DNA of 9,676 nucleotides from Methanobacteriota archaeon (GTDB lineage: Archaea; Halobacteriota; Syntropharchaeia; DAOWMC01). Position numbers and translations under genes: made by a program. The stretch is taken from the NCBI GenBank assembly GCA_030643285.1, contig DAOWMC010000021.1, positions 1 through 9,676 on the forward strand, in the 5' to 3' direction. Below the pieces are notes generated by a model. It saw nothing but the letters and a program-made list of their open reading frames with translations, made no database searches and was not told the DNA's origin. Positions 5,550 through 9,676 of the stretch are shown here, one piece after another. Every line of letters begins with the position of its first letter. Positions within the stretch are counted from its first letter, which is position 1.

Positions 5550-7192
5550 TAAGCATATTCCTCCATTTTTTCCTCCATTTTTTTCCTATCGGAGATCTCT
5601 TTTTGCTTTTTCTGGTCTTCTTCTGGATTTCTTTTTTTATCCCTCAATATTCCATCTGTTAGTAAGATAAGCTCAGATACCTCAAAGGCACCTGTAAGCA
5701 TCTGTTTCTTCACTTTAAGCGGCTCTACTATCCCCATATCTAACGTATTATCTAGAGTTGTTTCCCCTTCTTTAATACACACACCAAAATTAATATCATT
5801 GCCGTGCTTTGCTGTCAGTTCGACTACCGTGTCTATGGGATCAAGCCCACTATTTTGTGCCAGGGTTCTCGGGATTACCTCAAGTGCCTCGGCAAATGCA
5901 ATTACGGCAAGTTGCTCTTTAGTATTCAGTGATGTTGCAAACTTTTTTAGCCTGCGTGCAAGCTCTATTTCGATTGCACCGCCGCCAGCCACGACATATG
6001 GTAAGTCAAACGCACATGATACCGCATGCATGGCACAGTATATGCTTTTTTTGTGTTCTCTGATAATATTTGGGGTTCCACCACGAATGAAAAATGTGCA
6101 GGCCCTTGGATTTTTTCCAAATTCAAAAAAGACAAGTTCCTCTTCCGAGATCCTCCGCTCCTCGACAAGCTTTGCCTCTCCTATGTCTTTTGGCTTCAAG
6201 TCCCAAATGTTTGTAACAATATTTGCCCCCGTAGATAAACATATGTGCTTGACATAACCGTATTTCATTATCTTTGCTACCTGGGTAATTCCGGCCATTG
6301 AAAGCATGCCTGAAGCACGAATATCAATATCCTGCATGCTTACAAGAACATTTACATTCTGTTCCTTTAATTTTTCAACCATCTTTCTTAGGACTTTTTC
6401 TTCTGCTTCGAAATGGGAATTGATATTTGAAGCAGAGATATTTATGTGTGAAACAAATTCAGGTTGATTGATCATCATTGGATATCGTATTATGCATATT
6501 CTTGCATCTTCCATTCTTTTTTGGGCCCCAGGTTCGATCCAGTTGTGAAGAAGCGACCCTTCAATTAGCTCCGTATCTCCGAATGCCTTACCCTCCGAAC
6601 CTTCGATTGCCACATAGTCCAGATCCCTCTCATCACCTAAAAGCCCGATTGCTTTTACGACCTGAAATGCAAGTTTATCACTTGCATAATTTTTTAGAGA
6701 GGTCCTTGCAACAGCTGCATACACCTCTTTATCCTCAATCTTCTGGGCTATTTCATCTACAATTTCGTATGCTTTTTGTGTGGCTTTTTTATAACCCTCT
6801 ACAATTGAAACAGGATGCAATCCATCGTTTATCAGCCTTTCAGCTTTACTTATGAGCTCCCCCGCCAGAATAATTGTTGATGTTGTACCATCACCAGTCT
6901 CATCTTCTATTGATTTTGCCATCTCTATAATGAGTCTTGCTGCAGGATGGTCTACTATCAACCCCGTTATAACCGAAGAGCCATCTTTTGTGATTTCGAG
7001 TCTTCTTGCCTCTTCCGAGAGCATTTTATACATACCAAATGGTCCAAGTGTCGACCTTATACTATCACACAATACTTTTGTCGCGATTAAACAGCTTTGC
7101 CTCGCCTCGTTACCTAACAAACGCTGTTTGGCAATCCGCTTTGTAGATACCCCCAACCCCTGATATTTCTTTCTGAAAGGACTACTGGCCAT
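5549..7192 (-). CDS. Divergent group II chaperonin subunit B, probably ATP-hydrolysis defective
   Basis: A full-length thermosome/CCT-type chaperonin (547 aa). Equatorial motifs STLGPFGMYKML (47-58), TKDGSS (68-73) and GDGTTSTIILAGELISKAER (100-119) are present, as is the C-terminal equatorial half AGGGAIEIELA, AFAEALEVIPRTLAQNSGLD and GIVEPLKVKKQ. Two ATPase positions differ: the aspartate of the usual 'ERsLhDAL' motif (Mm-Cpn Asp386) is Cys386 in KKSIYCAMHA, and the nucleotide-sensing-loop lysine (Mm-Cpn Lys161, TSxxxK) is Tyr169 in TSLKNYASDK, with a shortened loop. The tail lacks GGM repeats and is charged, ending KKMEEKMEEYA. A longer frame opens at 7231, but the ATG at 7190-7192 has GAGGAG 7 nt upstream and is the likely start, overlapping gene A by 11 nt. 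It probably forms a hetero-oligomer with subunit A. Confidence 0.93.
   Translation of the reverse strand: MASSPFRKKYQGLGVSTKRIAKQRLLGNEARQSCLIATKVLCDSIRSTLGPFGMYKMLSEEARRLEITKDGSSVITGLIVDHPAARLIIEMAKSIEDETGDGTTSTIILAGELISKAERLINDGLHPVSIVEGYKKATQKAYEIVDEIAQKIEDKEVYAAVARTSLKNYASDKLAFQVVKAIGLLGDERDLDYVAIEGSEGKAFGDTELIEGSLLHNWIEPGAQKRMEDARICIIRYPMMINQPEFVSHINISASNINSHFEAEEKVLRKMVEKLKEQNVNVLVSMQDIDIRASGMLSMAGITQVAKIMKYGYVKHICLSTGANIVTNIWDLKPKDIGEAKLVEERRISEEELVFFEFGKNPRACTFFIRGGTPNIIREHKKSIYCAMHAVSCAFDLPYVVAGGGAIEIELARRLKKFATSLNTKEQLAVIAFAEALEVIPRTLAQNSGLDPIDTVVELTAKHGNDINFGVCIKEGETTLDNTLDMGIVEPLKVKKQMLTGAFEVSELILLTDGILRDKKRNPEEDQKKQKEISDRKKMEEKMEEYA
5559..5582 (-). repeat. Tandem 12-bp duplication at the chaperonin B 3' end
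   Basis: TCCTCCATTTTT occurs twice head to tail (5559-5570, 5571-5582, plus strand). It encodes KMEE KMEE near the C-terminus of subunit B and duplicates the GGAGG sequence; the copy nearer the junction serves as Shine-Dalgarno for the membrane-protein gene. Slippage-generated length variation here would change the charged tail in steps of four residues. Confidence 0.7.
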
Positions 7193-8843
7193 GCGTCTTC
7201 TCCTCGATACGATCTTGAAAAACATTTCCATAGATTATGTCGTCAGATAGCATTATTATCCTCGATGTTTCATCCGCACCCTTGAATATCTGCTTTTTAG
7301 TTATAAGCGATTCCACGATCCCGTTATCCACCATGTTAACTATTTTTCTCCGGATTGTATCAAATCCCATGTATTTATTCCCCGCAGCATGATCCTTTCG
7401 CAGGTCTGTGATAACCGAGATTGGATCCGCACCACAATTTTTAGCCAGAGTCTGGGGGATAACCTCCAAAGCTTCTGCAAAAGCAGTAACTGCAAGCTGT
7501 TTTTTTGTTTTTATACTCAATGCATATCGTTTAAGCTGTGCAGAAATATACATCTCAGTTGCTCCTCCACCGGGTAATATCTCATTATTGTATGCGTTTG
7601 CTGTTGTGTGTAGTGCATCATGGACCGCCCTTGCAATGTCTGAAAGGGCATGTGCAATTCCGCCCCTGAGCAAAATAGTTGCGCTATTTGCCTTCTTTGT
7701 TTCTACAAATATATGGACGGTGCGATCAGGATATCTTTTTTGACGGACACTATCTGCAAATCCAAGATCGTCTGATGTCATCTGCCCGATATCTGAAACG
7801 ATCCTTGCCCCGCATGCCTTCGATAACCTATTCAAGTCTTCTTTTGTTGGTATTGCCGGAATAGCGATTATGCCCCTATCGGAAAGCGGTTTCCCAATTT
7901 TTTCATCCATCAGCTTTCTTGATATGATCAAACCGACACCTAAATCAGCTATTTTACCAACTGTATCATACAGTACCGATCTTTCATCACCTTTTTGTGA
8001 TTTGTACTGCTCCACACTATCCATTTTAACGCTACAGCTTGATAAATCACCAAATAAACCATCATAACGCTTTACGGTTAAAGGAACATCTAATACTGCC
8101 ACCTTGACATTCTCTAAATATTTTGGCATTGAAGGGTGAAGTGCTTCCTTCTCTACGATAAAACCTGAAAAAAGCATGGTATCAAATATGTCCGCTCCAC
8201 CTTTTTTCACGACATGAACATTGTCAGGGTCCGCGGTTATCACACCGTTTTTACTTTCGGATACTTTGTGAACTGCAGATAAAACCGTATCTGCCAGGCT
8301 TTTACTTTCCTTTTGCTTTTGCTTTCCCGATCCCGGAACCATGTATTTTGTGTCAATTGAAGTCCTTGCGACCTTTTTTAACATGTCATCGTTTTTAACC
8401 GGAATGGCCAACGCTTCCATGATCTCGATAGCTTTTGTTGTGGCTTTTTTATACCCTTCCGAAACGATATTCGGATGCAACCCCATATCAATAAGCCGCT
8501 CCGCTTTTGTTAGAAGGGCACCGGCTAAGATCACCGATGATGTGGTCCCATCACCAACCTCATCGTCAGTGGATTTGGCCAGTTCCACCATCAACTGTGC
8601 TACAGGGTGCGTTGCTTTAAACTCCGCCAGATCAAATCGTTGAAGTATCGTCTTACCATCGCTTGTCAGTATATATTGCTGAAAATCGCTACCAACTATC
8701 ACTTTTTGTGCGCTTTGTGGCCCAAGAGTGGACGCCATAAAACAAGCAAACTCCTTTGCAACAGAAAAATTACTTGCCTTCGACTCATCTTGCGAGATTT
8801 TTCTCATCTTTTCAGGATACAGGTTCAAGGGCAGTTTTTGCAT
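7182..8843 (-). CDS. Divergent group II chaperonin subunit A, ATPase residues retained
   Basis: A thermosome/CCT-type chaperonin of 553 aa. Recognisable elements are ASTLGP (37-42), TSDGKTIL (60-67), DDEVGDGTTSSVILAGALL (93-111), TSIDTK with the nucleotide-sensing-loop lysine at 166, apical EKEALHPSMPKYLENVKVAV (231-250), LLRGG, then DIARAVHDAL with catalytic Asp409, and LPGGGATE. The usual 'TLGPKGMDKML' P-loop is altered to TLGPQSAQKVIV, an insertion PGSGKQKQKESK follows the sensing loop (about 170-181), and there is no GGM tail (ends EEKTHGQ). So the folding ATPase should work, but the protein is far from a standard thermosome. No Shine-Dalgarno precedes the ATG at 8843, and a TATA-like box about 25 nt upstream suggests a leaderless start; Met13 is an alternative. 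It lies 47 bp below the unknown gene and overlaps gene B by 11 nt. Confidence 0.93.
   Translation of the reverse strand: MQKLPLNLYPEKMRKISQDESKASNFSVAKEFACFMASTLGPQSAQKVIVGSDFQQYILTSDGKTILQRFDLAEFKATHPVAQLMVELAKSTDDEVGDGTTSSVILAGALLTKAERLIDMGLHPNIVSEGYKKATTKAIEIMEALAIPVKNDDMLKKVARTSIDTKYMVPGSGKQKQKESKSLADTVLSAVHKVSESKNGVITADPDNVHVVKKGGADIFDTMLFSGFIVEKEALHPSMPKYLENVKVAVLDVPLTVKRYDGLFGDLSSCSVKMDSVEQYKSQKGDERSVLYDTVGKIADLGVGLIISRKLMDEKIGKPLSDRGIIAIPAIPTKEDLNRLSKACGARIVSDIGQMTSDDLGFADSVRQKRYPDRTVHIFVETKKANSATILLRGGIAHALSDIARAVHDALHTTANAYNNEILPGGGATEMYISAQLKRYALSIKTKKQLAVTAFAEALEVIPQTLAKNCGADPISVITDLRKDHAAGNKYMGFDTIRRKIVNMVDNGIVESLITKKQIFKGADETSRIIMLSDDIIYGNVFQDRIEEKTHGQ
7200..7205 (-). promoter_or_regulatory. 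Shine-Dalgarno of chaperonin B
   Basis: GAGGAG on the minus strand, 7 nt before the ATG at 7190-7192. It lies within the last codons of chaperonin A and decides the start of B in favour of MASSPF... over the upstream in-frame Met at 7229-7231. Confidence 0.8.
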
Positions 8844-8863
8844 CTAAATCACAACAATGTTAC

Positions 8864-8898
8864 GTTTAAAACGCTCGCGCTTTGCTTTATTTATATTA
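8864..8898 (-). promoter_or_regulatory. Candidate internal promoter of the chaperonin pair
   Basis: On the minus strand GTTTTAAAC (8864-8872) is centred about 25 nt above the chaperonin A ATG, which would give a leaderless mRNA. A longer AT-rich block (8882-8900) overlaps the last codons of the upstream gene and offers an alternative box with a leader of about 20 nt. The GC-rich AAAGCGCGAGCG between them is unusual for this AT-rich gap. The chaperonins may thus be transcribed separately as well as with the upstream gene. Confidence 0.4.
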
Positions 8899-9445
8899 TA
8901 ATATAAGTACTCGTACCTTCATCAGAGAATACCCTTTTCATCTGTCCGTGTTTTTCCAAAAGACTGATTCCTTTTTCGTCATCTTCCATGATCCATATAA
9001 GGTTGGACACCCTGCACCTTCCTGCAGAATCATATGCCCACCAAAAGATCTGACCCGGTCGCAACATCTCGGGGGATATCTTTATTCCCCTAAAGTCAAC
9101 CACAAGGGTGAATTGCTTTCTTAATTCCTCGGCAATCTCTTCAAGTACCCCAAGGCAATTTGATGCTTGCTGATTCAGCGGCCCCTGAGTCAACCCTTCT
9201 GCTTTATCTGGAAATCGAAAATTTACAAACTGTGACACCGAGTCAACGATTTTTTTTTGGAAGTCATCCGATGTGGAACATCCTCTATAGTCTATTAGCA
9301 AAAAGTCTCCGCCTGTGCTAGCTGATCTGCTTCTAAACTGCTCCAAAAAATCATCCAGCATTTCTTCATTTATGCACTTTATACCGATCCTTGGACTTTC
9401 CATCGCGTAAAAATCTATATCCTTTAATTCCTGCCATTCTGCCAT
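8891..9445 (-). CDS. Protein of unknown family upstream of the chaperonin pair
   Basis: I do not recognise this 184-aa protein. It is predicted soluble, with alternating strands and helices: DFLLIDYRG (47-55), an amphipathic helix (59-76), a second helix ASNCLGVLEEIAEELRKQ (94-111), FTLVVDFRG (112-120) and SNLIWIME (147-154). The two strands LLIDYRG and LVVDFRG resemble each other. The layout faintly recalls an archaeal STAND/AAA-type ATPase domain, but no Walker A glycine-lysine loop exists, so nucleotide hydrolysis is not supported. It has no TM segment or cysteine cluster. The start is backed by AGGAG (9455-9459) 9 nt upstream. It is first in the leftward cluster, 47 bp above chaperonin A, and could be a cofactor, client or regulator of it (inference). 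Confidence 0.75.
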   Translation of the reverse strand: MAEWQELKDIDFYAMESPRIGIKCINEEMLDDFLEQFRSRSASTGGDFLLIDYRGCSTSDDFQKKIVDSVSQFVNFRFPDKAEGLTQGPLNQQASNCLGVLEEIAEELRKQFTLVVDFRGIKISPEMLRPGQIFWWAYDSAGRCRVSNLIWIMEDDEKGISLLEKHGQMKRVFSDEGTSTYIII

Positions 9446-9454
9446 CTATTACCA

Positions 9455-9506
9455 CTCCTATATAATTCTGGCCTGACTAATATTCATCATTTTTCAGTTA
9501 AATACT
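9455..9506 (-). promoter_or_regulatory. Candidate promoter and ribosome binding site of the leftward cluster
   Basis: On the minus strand AGTATTTAACT (9496-9506) is a TATA-like box that would start transcription near 9476, leaving about a 30-nt leader that contains the AGGAG Shine-Dalgarno (9455-9459), 9 nt before the ATG of the 184-aa gene. The Shine-Dalgarno is convincing; the TATA choice is tentative in this AT-rich gap. Confidence 0.4.
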
Positions 9507-9627
9507 TTATCTTATGTTCCCCTTACTTTCTGGCAATGTTTAAAAGTATTGTTTGGCATTTTCTCCCACACCTTCATCACATTATATACGATAGAAAATT
9601 ATAAAAACAATAAGCCCCATATAAAAC

Positions 9628-9676
9628 TTACGTAGGGTAAATCATCACGGGTTTAGCCTTTTTGAGATTGCCCTGC
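9628..9676 (-). CDS. Possible C-terminal tip of a leftward gene (truncated by window)
   Basis: One minus-strand frame is open from the right edge to TAA at 9628-9630 and would end QGNLKKAKPVMIYPT. The other two frames close sooner. After the stop, the minus strand has T-rich tracts (near 9595-9610) that could terminate such a transcript before the promoter of the next gene. Fifteen residues are too few to name a family or to be sure it is coding. Confidence 0.25.
   Translation of the reverse strand, partial: QGNLKKAKPVMIYPT

Noticed and set aside
5799..6257. Plus-strand frame of 152 codons inside chaperonin B
   Set aside because: Antisense to well-conserved chaperonin sequence, low-complexity translation, no ribosome binding site or promoter.
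6478..7163. Two adjacent plus-strand frames opposite the chaperonin B N-terminal half
   Set aside because: Antisense to GDGTT and other chaperonin motifs; Leu/Pro/His-rich translations without a family.
7193..7231. Longer N-terminus for chaperonin B starting at the Met at 7229-7231
   Set aside because: It would add 13 basic residues and a 50-nt overlap with gene A and has no well-placed Shine-Dalgarno, whereas the ATG at 7190-7192 has GAGGAG at ideal spacing.
8891..9445. Calling the unknown protein an AAA/STAND ATPase
   Set aside because: No Walker A (GxxxxGK[ST]) anywhere in the protein, and the Walker-B-like VVDF is not enough.
1..9676. CRISPR array, insertion sequence, integrase or phage genes
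   Set aside because: No regularly spaced repeats, transposase motifs or terminal inverted repeats were seen; the gene content reads as chromosomal.

Overview
The window looks like a chromosomal segment of a euryarchaeon. It carries two group II (thermosome/CCT-type) chaperonin genes, an archaeal DUF61/UPF0216 protein, a stand-alone archaeal PUA protein of the kind seen at the C-terminus of archaeosine transglycosylase, an XRE-like archaeal regulator, TATA-type promoters and a tRNA with no encoded CCA. Base composition is moderately AT-rich. An anaerobic methanogen or ANME-related lineage is plausible from the divergent chaperonins and PEP synthase, but this is inference; nothing here fixes the genus.

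Left part. The 3' end of a radical-SAM-like gene (+) converges on an endonuclease V gene (nfi, -). A 204-bp AT-rich divergent region follows, with a TATA box and two near-identical 16-bp pseudo-palindromes that look like operators. It feeds a rightward pair: a 136-aa helix-turn-helix regulator and, 12 bp later with a strong Shine-Dalgarno, phosphoenolpyruvate synthase (ppsA). The last ppsA codons and its stop lie inside an oppositely oriented tRNA gene with anticodon CAU.

Right part. From about 9.5 kb down to 4.1 kb everything reads leftward as a tight cluster: a 184-aa protein of unknown family, chaperonin subunit A, chaperonin subunit B (11-nt overlap), a two-TM protein with a long hydrophilic middle (1-nt TAATG overlap), a PUA-domain protein (2-nt gap) and a DUF61 protein. 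A perfect 10-bp inverted repeat closes the cluster. The 3' tip of another leftward gene may enter at the right edge.

Most notable is the chaperonin pair. Subunit A keeps the ATPase residues recognisable in group II chaperonins (SDG, GDGTT, the nucleotide-sensing-loop lysine, and the aspartate of the HDAL motif). Subunit B keeps the first two, but the catalytic aspartate position is cysteine (Cys386), the sensing-loop lysine position is tyrosine (Tyr169), and that loop is short. The pair therefore looks like one active and one hydrolysis-defective subunit, probably forming a hetero-oligomer. It is translationally linked to a membrane protein, which suggests a specialised, possibly membrane-associated chaperonin rather than the housekeeping thermosome.
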